Shown here one piece after another: positions 46,310 through 55,010 of a DNA stretch of 64,000 nucleotides. The position numbers and the translations under genes were made by a program. Origin of the DNA: Kordia sp. TARA_039_SRF (GTDB taxonomy: Bacteria; Bacteroidota; Bacteroidia; Flavobacteriales; Flavobacteriaceae); NCBI GenBank assembly GCA_006383075.2, contig SMNH02000013.1, positions 1-64,000 on the forward strand, given 5' to 3'. The notes under the pieces are model-generated. The model did no database searches and had not been told where the DNA came from. It saw only the letters and a program-made list of their open reading frames with translations. Each line of letters begins with the position of its first letter. The first letter of the stretch is position 1.

Positions 46310-48253
46310 ATGAATTTGTATTCTAAAACACTCTTACCGCTGATAGTCTTTTTCATGTTTTCTTTTTTAGGAAAGGTATGGGCGCAAAATGTAAAATTTG
46401 AAGAAGAAGAATCTTTTTTCCCTAATGCAGAAGTCTTAAAAGAAGAAAAAATTAATTGGGGATATCTTACAGTCCCGGAAAATTGGGAACATCCTGAAAA
46501 AAGAAAAATAAAGATTGCTGTTAGTGTATTAAAAAACCGATCCAATAAGGAAAACGCAGACGCGACAGTATTTATTCAAGGTGGTCCAGGCGCAAGTGGT
46601 GTTATGAATATTTTGAATTGGTTAAATCATCCTATAAGAGAATCAAATGACATTGTTTTAGTAGATATAAGAGGAACTGGACTTTCAGAGCCAAGACTTT
46701 GCCCTGATTTAGGAGATGAGTTTTTAGAAATACTAGCAAAGAATCAATCGCCTCTTGAAGATGAAAAACAAAAAACGGCAGCAGCAATGCTTTGTAAGCA
46801 AGAATTGTTAAATAGAGGAGTAGATGTTGATGCATATCATAGTACATCAATTGCCAATGACTTACATGCATTGAAAGATGCTTTAAAATACAAACATTGG
46901 AACGTGTACGGCGTATCTTATGGGACATATGTGGCACAGGTATATGCTAATAACTATCCTGATGACGTAAAAAGCTTAATATTAGATTCAGTGATAGATA
47001 ATATTACTAACTATTACACGGAAAATACATCAAACTACATACAAAGTTTATCTAAAGTATTTAAGGAATGTGAAAATGATCCTGAATGTAATTCGAGTTA
47101 TCCAGAATTGGAAAAAATATACTATGAAACAATAGCGAAACTAGAAAAAGAACCAATTACTGTTAAAGTAGATTCATATTTAATTGACTCTGGTGAGTTT
47201 ACCTACAATGCGGAAGATTTTAAAGTAGCTGTGCAACAAGGATTATACAACAAGCAATTGGTAGAAATAATTCCGCTATTAATCTACCAAACATACAATC
47301 GAAATGAAGGTGCCTTAAGCAATCTTGTTGAAGCATTTTCTTCCTTACTAAACATGGATTATGGAGTATATTATTGTGTAAGTTGTAATGAAGCTTTACC
47401 GAGAAATGAATATGCTTCATATGAAAAGAATGCAGCACAATTTGAAAAACTCAAAGGAGGAATATCATTTTATAAATCAGATTTTAAAGTTTGTGAGCAA
47501 TGGAATGCCACAAAAGATTCAGTAGCCGTAATATCTGTTGAAAGCTTACAAAATGCATCTTATCCAGTATTAATATTATCAGGAGGTTACGATCCGATAA
47601 CTCCAGAAGATAATGGTCACAATCTGGTGCGTAAGTTAACAAATAGTAAAATAGTAGTAGCGCCTACCTACGGACACACACCTGGATTTACAGATATTGG
47701 AAATGAAGTTACCAAAAACTTTATCGAAGCACCCTCAAAAGTAGATGTTAACGCATATAGTGAAGCTGAAAAGGTAAGTTTTGTAAGTAATATTGAGATG
47801 AATGCTGGAATTTCAGAAATGGGAACCAGTCTAAGTCAATTAGATCCGTTTTTTATTGGGCCACTAGCTATAGCTGTTTTTGTAATGATAGCATTTGTAT
47901 TCATATATACATTCAATTTTATAAAGAAGAAATACAATACAATGCCAGATAAAGTGATTCGTATCCTTAGTACAATTACTTCCGTTATAGGGATATTTTT
48001 GATTGCTAACTTTGTTTTAGCTGTGTTAAAAGTTTCTGAAATAAATTATTTCATTCTCGCTTTTGGTTTGCCGACAACCTATAACTACTTATTTACCACA
48101 ATAATTATATTCAGTATATTTTTAATACTTACATTTCTATATTTCATTCTAAAAATTAAAAAAATTGATGAAAGAAGTATCATCTTTTCAGTAATATTCT
48201 CTAACATCTTATTGTTAATCTACATGACTTATTGGGGAGTTGTTGTAATCTAA
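46310..48253 (+). CDS. Periplasmic alpha/beta-hydrolase (S33 peptidase-like) with C-terminal membrane anchor
   Basis: 647 residues. A signal peptide (about 1-25, ending VWAQ) leads to a hydrolase domain of the tripeptidyl aminopeptidase/prolyl iminopeptidase type: oxyanion IQGGPGASG (89-97), nucleophile S203 in GVSYGT, D428 in SGGYDPITP and H456 in YGHTPGF, plus several Cys that may form disulphides. After about residue 513 come roughly four hydrophobic membrane segments (514-536, 551-574, 592-614, 622-645). Soluble relatives lack this anchor. An inner-membrane-bound periplasmic peptidase inside an NRPS cluster suggests maturation of an exported precursor, or processing of the GG-leader peptides or a resistance role. 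Confidence 0.75.
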   Translation: MNLYSKTLLPLIVFFMFSFLGKVWAQNVKFEEEESFFPNAEVLKEEKINWGYLTVPENWEHPEKRKIKIAVSVLKNRSNKENADATVFIQGGPGASGVMNILNWLNHPIRESNDIVLVDIRGTGLSEPRLCPDLGDEFLEILAKNQSPLEDEKQKTAAAMLCKQELLNRGVDVDAYHSTSIANDLHALKDALKYKHWNVYGVSYGTYVAQVYANNYPDDVKSLILDSVIDNITNYYTENTSNYIQSLSKVFKECENDPECNSSYPELEKIYYETIAKLEKEPITVKVDSYLIDSGEFTYNAEDFKVAVQQGLYNKQLVEIIPLLIYQTYNRNEGALSNLVEAFSSLLNMDYGVYYCVSCNEALPRNEYASYEKNAAQFEKLKGGISFYKSDFKVCEQWNATKDSVAVISVESLQNASYPVLILSGGYDPITPEDNGHNLVRKLTNSKIVVAPTYGHTPGFTDIGNEVTKNFIEAPSKVDVNAYSEAEKVSFVSNIEMNAGISEMGTSLSQLDPFFIGPLAIAVFVMIAFVFIYTFNFIKKKYNTMPDKVIRILSTITSVIGIFLIANFVLAVLKVSEINYFILAFGLPTTYNYLFTTIIIFSIFLILTFLYFILKIKKIDERSIIFSVIFSNILLLIYMTYWGVVVI

Positions 48254-48295
48254 ATTAATAACAGCGATTATCTATAATTCAACAAAAACCATTCT

Positions 48296-48336
48296 AAGTA
48301 TTTAAAATACTTTATAAAATCGCTCTTTGGAGAGCG
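48296..48336 (+). terminator. Paired hairpins between hydrolase and aminotransferase genes
   Basis: An AT palindrome (aagtatttaaaatactt, 48296-48312) is followed by a perfect 6-bp stem with a ttgg loop (cgctct/agagcg, 48321-48336). This could end the upstream transcript before the phenylglycine-type genes start at 48365. No T-run follows the second stem, so it may instead be a processing or regulatory element. Confidence 0.35.
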
Positions 48337-48364
48337 TACACATTTGTGGTAAAAAATATTCATA

Positions 48365-49654
48365 ATGAACCAAAAAACTATAAAAACACTTACGTATAAT
48401 GCATCTCTTGAAAAAATTGAAGAAGATGTGATGGCATTCTTAAGTGAAGTACAATTAAATTTCCCCGATGCCATATCAATGGCTTCTGGTAGGCCAGATG
48501 AATCCTTTTTTGATTTAGAAAACACACAAAAATACATTGATACGTTTGTAAACTATAGAGCAAAACAGAATCAGGTAGAAGTCAGCGAGTATCTAGGAAG
48601 TCTAGGACAATACAATAGAGCAAAGGGAATAGTCAATGATTTGGCAGTTGAGTATTTAAAGAAAGATTATAATATACAATGTATTCCAGATGATTTAATT
48701 ATAACCGTAGGTTCTCAAGAGGGAATGATGCTTTCATTACTTACTTTAATGAATCAAGAAGTAGATACTATTTGTATTGAAGATCCAACATATATCGGAA
48801 TCAGTTATTTTTCACTAATTAATAATTACAATATAAAAAGTATTCCGGTAAAAGAAGATGGAATTTGTCTTGAAACATTGGAAGAGGTAGTACGTAAAAA
48901 ATCTATATTAGGAAAGCCAGTGAAGCTGGTATATGTAATTCCAGATTTTCAAAATCCTACAGGAGGCAGAATGCCTATTGAGAATAGAAAAAAACTCATC
49001 AGACTTGCGGTAGAATACAATTTTATCATTATTGAAGACAATGCTTATGGAGATTTTACTTTTGACAAGCAACAATATCCAACACTTAAATCGCTAGATA
49101 GCCATGGAGTAGTGGTATATCTACATTCTTTTTCAAAAATTTTACATCCATCATTGAGAATAGGAATTATGGTGGCTAATAGAAAAATGAATGAAAAACA
49201 AAAATTAAGTCATTTAATTGCTAAAGTTAAAGGTTACACAACTGTAAATACACCAGCTTTACCACAGGCTGTTTTGGGAGGAATTCTTCTTGATCAAAAA
49301 TTTTCTCTAAAGGCTTACAATGAAAAAAAGCTAGCAAATCTAAAATCGAAAAGAGACAAAGTGTTAGAGATGTTAGATGTAAACTTTAAAAAGTCATCAT
49401 CTGAAACATTACACAAAATATGCTGGAATACTCCAAAAGGAGGTTATTTTTTAACGCTTACGTTGCCATTTTCAATCGGAAAAGAAGATGTTGTAGAATG
49501 CGCAAGTACTTACAAAGTAATTTTCACTCCAATGTCATTTTTCTATCTAGGGAATGGTGGAGAAAATCAAATACGAATTGCTTACAGTTATATGCAAACT
49601 CATCAAATAGAAAAAGCAATCAAAAACTTAGCAGCTTTCCTAGCGACTAAATAG
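48365..49654 (+). CDS. PLP aminotransferase, HpgT/LysN-like
   Basis: 429 residues, fold-type I aminotransferase of the 2-aminoadipate/MocR-catalytic group without a GNTR DNA-binding domain. Visible motifs are ASGRPDESFF, EDPTYIGISY, PDFQNPTGGRMP, EDNAYGDF and the Schiff-base Lys K258 in HSFSKILHPSLRIG; the substrate-carboxylate Arg lies near the C-terminus (QIRIAYS). HpgT enzymes of glycopeptide clusters belong to this broad group and aminate 4-hydroxyphenylglyoxylate. The next two genes can provide that keto acid, so a role in 4-hydroxyphenylglycine formation is the best inference. A generic aromatic or branched-chain aminotransferase is the alternative. Confidence 0.78.
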   Translation: MNQKTIKTLTYNASLEKIEEDVMAFLSEVQLNFPDAISMASGRPDESFFDLENTQKYIDTFVNYRAKQNQVEVSEYLGSLGQYNRAKGIVNDLAVEYLKKDYNIQCIPDDLIITVGSQEGMMLSLLTLMNQEVDTICIEDPTYIGISYFSLINNYNIKSIPVKEDGICLETLEEVVRKKSILGKPVKLVYVIPDFQNPTGGRMPIENRKKLIRLAVEYNFIIIEDNAYGDFTFDKQQYPTLKSLDSHGVVVYLHSFSKILHPSLRIGIMVANRKMNEKQKLSHLIAKVKGYTTVNTPALPQAVLGGILLDQKFSLKAYNEKKLANLKSKRDKVLEMLDVNFKKSSSETLHKICWNTPKGGYFLTLTLPFSIGKEDVVECASTYKVIFTPMSFFYLGNGGENQIRIAYSYMQTHQIEKAIKNLAAFLATK

Positions 49655-49684
49655 TTCTTTTTTACAGTCAAAAAATACAGCAAG

Positions 49685-49712
49685 CTCAGACATACACAAG
49701 ATATGCTCTGAG
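49685..49712 (+). other. Hairpin in the aminotransferase-dioxygenase gap
   Basis: Arms ctcagacata and tatgctctgag pair with one bulged C around a seven-base loop. It lies midway in the 98-bp gap. There is no T-run; it may modulate read-through or mRNA stability. Confidence 0.3.
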
Positions 49713-49752
49713 TGAAACAAAATTATAACCAAATATCTAATAAATAGAAATC

Positions 49753-50862
49753 ATGAATGAAAAGTTAATAGAATCAGACTTCTTAAAAGTCGAGTACGAC
49801 TTCATTGAGTACTATGTCGGTATGGCAAAAATGGTCGTATATTGGCATGTTAAAGCACTAGGATTCAAAGTTGTTGCGTATTGTGGGCAAGAAACTGGAA
49901 ATCCTGATAAGTGTTCATATTACCTTGAGAAAAATAATATAAAACTTGTCATTACAGCGGCGTCAAGTCCTAGATCGCATAAAATTGTCTCTTTTGTAGA
50001 TTTACATGGAAATGGGATTAAAAAAATTGGGGTTAAAACAAAAGGGATCAAAAAGTTTTTTGAAAATGCTATGGAAAAAGGCGCAGTACCTATAAATTTT
50101 CCGCACACGCTTTCGGATAGTCATGGTACGGTAGATTTAGCATCTCTAAAAATATTTGATGATAACGAAATTGTATTGATTGACTATGATAATTATGATG
50201 GCGTTTTCATGCCAGGATATGAACCTGTTTCTGATGAGGAGTGGAGTTTCGAAAAAGAAGAATCATACCTAGAAGATATTGATCACATTGCAAGTGCATT
50301 AAGGATTAATGAAATTAAAATCTGGGAAACCTACTTCAATAATATTTTTTCTTCAAAAACAGTATCATGTTTTGATGAGAGACAAAAAGAAGGCGAAAAA
50401 AAGATAGGAATGTACCTGAAAGTGTTACAAACCAACGATAAACAAATGAACAATGTTTTGGTAGAGCCTGATCAGCATAAAAGTACACAAGTACAACTCT
50501 TTTTGGATGAACATTACGGTTCAGGAATCCAGCACATAGCATTCTCTTCATCAAATTTCTTTAAATCGGTTGAAATTCTTAGGAAAAATGGCGTGAAGTT
50601 TATTTCTTTTCCTGACTCTTATTATAATAATTTGCGTAGAAAATATCCAAACCTAGATGTTGATCCCATACAAAAACATGGTGTTTTATGTGATGTGGTA
50701 GATGATACCCTTTTATTTCAAGTATTTACAGCACCTATTGGAGATAGAGCAACTTTTTTCTATGAAATAGTACAACGTGTCAACTATTATGAAGGTTTTG
50801 GACTCGATAATATTTACACCCTTTTCGAGGCTATGGAAGAGGAAGTAATGATGAATAAATAA
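49753..50862 (+). CDS. HPPD-family dioxygenase, probable 4-hydroxymandelate synthase
   Basis: 369 residues, two vicinal-oxygen-chelate halves. Iron ligands are H178 (IDHIAS), H261 (GIQHIAF) and E338 (FYEIVQR), so it is a working HPPD/HmaS-type enzyme. Features lean to HmaS: LVEPD at 235-239 resembles the LLQPD of HmaS rather than the PLNEP of HPPD, and the C-terminal GFGLDNIYTLFEA has Ile354 where HPPDs have a conserved Phe and HmaS has Ile. HmaS turns 4-hydroxyphenylpyruvate into 4-hydroxymandelate instead of homogentisate. Flanking aminotransferase and hydroxy-acid oxidase genes are exactly the partners needed for 4-hydroxyphenylglycine. No homogentisate pathway gene is near. Confidence 0.8.
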   Translation: MNEKLIESDFLKVEYDFIEYYVGMAKMVVYWHVKALGFKVVAYCGQETGNPDKCSYYLEKNNIKLVITAASSPRSHKIVSFVDLHGNGIKKIGVKTKGIKKFFENAMEKGAVPINFPHTLSDSHGTVDLASLKIFDDNEIVLIDYDNYDGVFMPGYEPVSDEEWSFEKEESYLEDIDHIASALRINEIKIWETYFNNIFSSKTVSCFDERQKEGEKKIGMYLKVLQTNDKQMNNVLVEPDQHKSTQVQLFLDEHYGSGIQHIAFSSSNFFKSVEILRKNGVKFISFPDSYYNNLRRKYPNLDVDPIQKHGVLCDVVDDTLLFQVFTAPIGDRATFFYEIVQRVNYYEGFGLDNIYTLFEAMEEEVMMNK

Positions 50863-50868
50863 TAACTT

Positions 50869-52263
50869 ATGGAAGCATCTACTTTTGTAGAAAATCTAAT
50901 ATCAATTGTAGGTGAATATTATGTCCTTACAAACACTAATGATTTTTACACGTATGTAACAGATCATAGTACAGGCACAAAGGGAACTCCTTTATGTGTT
51001 GTTCGTCCTAGCTCAACTGCAGAAATTTCCATGATAGCCAAATTATGCAATGAACATACTGTTGGAATTGCTATAAGAGCAGGCGGAAGCGGAGTAAGCG
51101 GAGGTTTTTTATCTGGAAATGATTCTATCCTAATTTCTCTTGATCGACTAGATCGTATTATTGAAATTAATGAAATAGATAGGTACATAATAGCAGAAGC
51201 TGGCGTAGTAACACAAAACCTACAGGATGCTTTACACAATAAGGGATTGTGTTTTCCTCAAAATATTAGTAGTGCAAAATTAAGTTGCATTGGAGGAAAT
51301 GTAGCAGTTTCTAGTGGAAGCCCAAAATCTTTAAAATATGGAAGTACTAAAAAATATGTCTTAAACCTAGAAGTAGTATTGCCCAATGGAGAAGTGATTT
51401 GGACAGGGAAAAATATCAAAAAAAATGCTACAGGATATAATTTGACACAACTTTTCGTGGGTAGTGAAGGAACACTAGGTATAATTACAAAAGTAGTATT
51501 AGAAATTGTTCCTCTAAAAAAAGAAGCATTAATACTAGCTCCTTTTAAAAGTTCTGAAGAAATATTCTCTTTTGTAAAAGCCTTTTTTATGCATGGTTTT
51601 GATGCTTCAAGCCTAGAATTCCTTGATAAGAATGCTGCTGAACTAGTGTTCAATTACCTAAATAAAAAAATAACAGAAGAATCTATAGAAGGAATGATTT
51701 GGGTAGAGTTTGAATCTAGTCATGAACAAGATAACATGGTAAAGATGGAAGCACTCTATGAACTCATAAAATCATATACTCCGTATGAAATGCTAATAGG
51801 TCAAAATCCGAAAGAAAATGAAAAACTGTGGAGATATCGAAAAAAAATTGGAGAAGCTGCTATCAATAAAGGTTTTTTTCATGATTTAGATTTGGTGGTG
51901 CAACGATCAAAAGGTGCTGAAATATATAAAAAAATCGAATACGTCTGTAACTCTTTAGACTTAGAATTCATTGTAGTAGGTCACATAGGAGACGGAAACT
52001 TTCATGTAAATATTTTTAGAGATCCCAATATGAGTGATAATCGCTGGCAAGCTAATATTAAATTATGTGTTTCAACGCTACTAAAAGAAACGGTTAAACT
52101 AGGAGGAGAGATTTCGGGAGAACACGGAATAGGAAGCTACAATAAAACTTATTTTGAAGAGTTCACAGCGGAACAAAACATAAAAATTATGAAGGGCATT
52201 AAAAAGGTTTTTGATCCAAAACACCTATTAAACACAAATAATATTTTTATTAAAAAGCCCTAA
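50869..52263 (+). CDS. FAD-linked 2-hydroxyacid oxidase/dehydrogenase (GlcD-like), probable 4-hydroxymandelate oxidase
   Basis: 464 residues of the FAD_binding_4/FAD-oxidase_C family (GlcD, D-lactate dehydrogenase). It shows VVRPSSTAEIS, the FAD-contacting RAGGSGVSGG (about 63-72), GSEGTLGIIT, GHIGDGNFHV and SGEHGIG. It starts 6 bp after the dioxygenase stop and is clearly co-transcribed with it, which predicts oxidation of 4-hydroxymandelate to 4-hydroxyphenylglyoxylate. Known pathways use an unrelated FMN enzyme (Hmo, glycolate-oxidase fold) for this step, so this would be a non-orthologous replacement. GlcD-type enzymes usually take D-2-hydroxy acids. Confidence 0.8.
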   Translation: MEASTFVENLISIVGEYYVLTNTNDFYTYVTDHSTGTKGTPLCVVRPSSTAEISMIAKLCNEHTVGIAIRAGGSGVSGGFLSGNDSILISLDRLDRIIEINEIDRYIIAEAGVVTQNLQDALHNKGLCFPQNISSAKLSCIGGNVAVSSGSPKSLKYGSTKKYVLNLEVVLPNGEVIWTGKNIKKNATGYNLTQLFVGSEGTLGIITKVVLEIVPLKKEALILAPFKSSEEIFSFVKAFFMHGFDASSLEFLDKNAAELVFNYLNKKITEESIEGMIWVEFESSHEQDNMVKMEALYELIKSYTPYEMLIGQNPKENEKLWRYRKKIGEAAINKGFFHDLDLVVQRSKGAEIYKKIEYVCNSLDLEFIVVGHIGDGNFHVNIFRDPNMSDNRWQANIKLCVSTLLKETVKLGGEISGEHGIGSYNKTYFEEFTAEQNIKIMKGIKKVFDPKHLLNTNNIFIKKP

Positions 52264-52357
52264 ACATAGTTCACTACTCATGAAGGAGAGTTCTATATCT
52301 AATAGAAAATAATAACTATTTGTCCCCTAATTTTTTAATACAAAATTATTTTATTGA

Positions 52358-53371
52358 ATGAACAGACAAGTACGAAAAGAGATGATGAAAATGATATATG
52401 GATATTATGTGTCATTTTCAATTGGACTCTGCGCCAAACTAGAAATTCCAGAATTACTTCAAAACAAAGCTCAAACAATAGAAGAGCTAAGTCAAAAAAC
52501 GGAAATGAATAAGGAAGCATTATTAAAAATGATGCGTTTATTGGTCGCAAATAATATTTTCACCGAAATTTCAGCTGAGAGTTTTAAGAATAATGAAATG
52601 TCAAAAACCTTAATTTCAGAACTCAAATACTTATCTCAATTACATGTATCACAAGTTTTTCAAGAGTCTTGGCGAAATCTTGAATATAGTATAAAAAATG
52701 AAAAATCGGCTACAAAATATGTAACAGGAAATTCATTTTATAATTATTTAAACCTTGATAAAAATCAAGAAATCAGAGATATATTTGATAAAGCCATGGT
52801 TGAAATTCAAAGTGAGGACGGCAGGGTAATCCATGACTACTATGATTTTTCGATTTACAAAAAGATATATGACATAGGCGGTGGTTCAGGGAAATTTTTA
52901 TCATCAATTAAAAGAAAATACGAACATATTTCTGCGACATTATTTGATACAGAAAAAGTTATCAATAAAATAAATCCAAACTCCATAGCGGATATTTCAT
53001 TATTAAAAGGAGATTTTTTTGAAAGCATTCCTAATGACGGAGATTTATATATTTTAAGGCATATTATTCACAATTGGGGTGATAATGAAGCTGTCCAAAT
53101 CTTAGAAGAATGTGTTAGTGAAACCTCTCATGAAGCTAGATTTTTAGTTATTGAAATGGTATTAGACACAGATAGCGAAAAGAAACAAACGAAAGAAGAA
53201 ATTACTATTTATAGAGATATACACATGTTAGTAGCTTTAGAAGGAAAACAAAGAACCTTAAAAGAATTTGAAGGTATTTTTTCTAGCGCTTCTCTAGAAA
53301 TAGAAGACATCATTTTGCTACCATCAGGAATGAATATTTTTAAATTAAAAAAACTAAAACATAAAAATTAG
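52358..53371 (+). CDS. SAM-dependent O-methyltransferase
   Basis: 337 residues. A helical, winged-helix-like N-terminal half for dimerisation (about 1-110) and a Rossmann half with the SAM motif YDIGGGSG (171-178) and LRHIIHNW with catalytic-type H238 identify the caffeate/acetylserotonin O-methyltransferase family (Methyltransf_2). Its location after the phenylglycine genes makes a phenolic hydroxyl (4-hydroxyphenylglycine or the peptide) or one of the hydroxyls placed by the oxygenases a likely target. Some family members demethylate or hydroxylate instead, but nothing here suggests that. Confidence 0.75.
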   Translation: MNRQVRKEMMKMIYGYYVSFSIGLCAKLEIPELLQNKAQTIEELSQKTEMNKEALLKMMRLLVANNIFTEISAESFKNNEMSKTLISELKYLSQLHVSQVFQESWRNLEYSIKNEKSATKYVTGNSFYNYLNLDKNQEIRDIFDKAMVEIQSEDGRVIHDYYDFSIYKKIYDIGGGSGKFLSSIKRKYEHISATLFDTEKVINKINPNSIADISLLKGDFFESIPNDGDLYILRHIIHNWGDNEAVQILEECVSETSHEARFLVIEMVLDTDSEKKQTKEEITIYRDIHMLVALEGKQRTLKEFEGIFSSASLEIEDIILLPSGMNIFKLKKLKHKN

Positions 53372-53426
53372 TTCCGAAATATAATTAGCAATACTTGTAT
53401 GTTTTTAAGATAAATTAGATATACCA

Positions 53427-54833
53427 ATGGAAAAAAAAGAAAACACAATTCTTTCTGATAAATATGATGATTTTGTTAAGGATAAAAGTTCAATTTCTAG
53501 TCAATTAGATACTTATGATGAATTAGTGCCAGATGTATATAAAGGATTAAAAGCACCCGTTTCATCTTGGCCTGTCATTATAAATCAAAATAAAAAAGAA
53601 GTTTTAAAAAAACTATGTATTACAATTCCAAAACTTCTTCATAAAATTCCTGAATTATACTTCAATAATAATTTAAAAAAAATATCAGAATTCTACTTTG
53701 GAGGAGATACTGATAAGGGGCAATTTTCTTTACTCTGTCATAACAAACAGGAAGAAGTAAGTTCTAGGCTTGACCTTATAGATACAGAAGATGGGTTTAA
53801 AATTTTAGAAGTGAATATGGGATCTTCTCTTGGTGGAATGGAGTTTCAAAACTTTGAACGTTTAATGTCAAAATTACATCCCATACTATCACCAGATAAT
53901 AAAAAATTTATTCACAGAAAATCACAAACTATATACGTAGAGTTTTTAATAAATAAAATAGAAGAATATGTATCTTCAAGTGATCGTGAATTGGGAATAT
54001 TTTTTATAGATGGTACACCTGGAGAATATGAAGCTAGAAATCTTGTAAAAAAATTTTTCAATGACTTATTGGAAAAAGAATTGAGTAAGCGAGGTAAAAC
54101 AGGGATGACTTATATGGATGAAGTTTCTAATCTCAAATACATTAATGATGGATTGTTCTATAAAGGAAAAAGAATTCATGCAATTTTAGCAATAGATTAT
54201 TCTGCAAATGACCTCTCACTAGATGTGTTCAGAGCTTTATTAGCTAATAAAATTTATTTTCCAGACCATCTTGGGACGATGTTCATGAGAGACAAACGAA
54301 ATTTGGTTTTACTAAGAAAATTGGCCATTGCAAACAAATTCTCAGAAGAAGATAATGAAACCATTCTTAAATACATTCCTTGGACAGAAATAATAACAGA
54401 TGATATTATACAATATAAGGGTAAAGATTATAGCATGCCAGCACTTTTGGCTGATAAAAGAGAAGATTTTGTAATTAAAATTGCTGATGGTCTACAAGGT
54501 GATGATGTGTACGTAGGGAGATTTCATGAGCAAGATGCTTGGGAAAAAATCATACAAGAAGTTATAAAGAAAAAAATATTCGTAGTACAGGAGTTTTTAG
54601 AATCAATTAATGTTTATGCGCCTGACATACGTAATGAATGGGTAAACCATGAATTAGTTTGGGGCTCTTTTGGATTTGGAAAAAACTATGGAGGCTCATG
54701 GATAAGAATGGTGTCTCAGGAAAAAAACTTAGGAGTAATTAATTCAGCCAAAGGAGCTGTTGGAGCCCTCGTCTATGAAGCTTTACCCCAAAAAATTGCT
54801 CCCCAAAAACGATTCTCTATTACTAAAAAATAA
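53427..54833 (+). CDS. Circularly permuted ATP-grasp-like ligase, copy A
   Basis: 468 residues. FKILEVNMGSSLGG (124-137) resembles the metal/substrate loop of circularly permuted ATP-grasp proteins. FVIKIADGLQGDDVYVG (348-364), with Lys351, and FVVQEF (385-390) resemble their nucleotide-binding LKPxxxxGGxGV and VxQExI strands. Relatives include glutathionylspermidine-synthase-like peptide ligases. No signal peptide or membrane segment is seen. It is the most diverged of three paralogues in a row. A role in adding amino acids or amines to a peptide is inferred from the fold; the family call is by motif only. Confidence 0.55.
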   Translation: MEKKENTILSDKYDDFVKDKSSISSQLDTYDELVPDVYKGLKAPVSSWPVIINQNKKEVLKKLCITIPKLLHKIPELYFNNNLKKISEFYFGGDTDKGQFSLLCHNKQEEVSSRLDLIDTEDGFKILEVNMGSSLGGMEFQNFERLMSKLHPILSPDNKKFIHRKSQTIYVEFLINKIEEYVSSSDRELGIFFIDGTPGEYEARNLVKKFFNDLLEKELSKRGKTGMTYMDEVSNLKYINDGLFYKGKRIHAILAIDYSANDLSLDVFRALLANKIYFPDHLGTMFMRDKRNLVLLRKLAIANKFSEEDNETILKYIPWTEIITDDIIQYKGKDYSMPALLADKREDFVIKIADGLQGDDVYVGRFHEQDAWEKIIQEVIKKKIFVVQEFLESINVYAPDIRNEWVNHELVWGSFGFGKNYGGSWIRMVSQEKNLGVINSAKGAVGALVYEALPQKIAPQKRFSITKK

Positions 54834-54851
54834 AAAGTCTTGTCATTAAAA

Positions 54852-54960
54852 AGGAGCTAAAATTTAGGTGCTCGATAATCGAGATTTATAATGCTCCTGC
54901 GCTTACTTCGAAATGTTTTAATAGTTTCTACGGAATACTTTGTGGGCTTGCCCCGAAGTA
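54852..54960. other. Structured intergenic segment with nested inverted repeats
   Basis: Arms aggagc (54852-54857) and gctcct (54893-54898) enclose an inner hairpin ctcgataatcgag (54871-54883). A second pair tacttcg (54904-54910) and cgaagta (54954-54960) encloses about 43 bases. This density of symmetry is unusual for this DNA. It could be a terminator set, a small structured RNA or a remnant repeat element; no coding frame was seen. Confidence 0.35.
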
Positions 54961-55010
54961 GTTGACTGTAAACTAATAATCCCATATACAAACATTACAA
55001 AATTATAGAT

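Noticed and set aside
49420-49650. Short + strand frame inside the PLP aminotransferase
   Set aside because: Out-of-frame shadow of the conserved C-terminal region of the aminotransferase.
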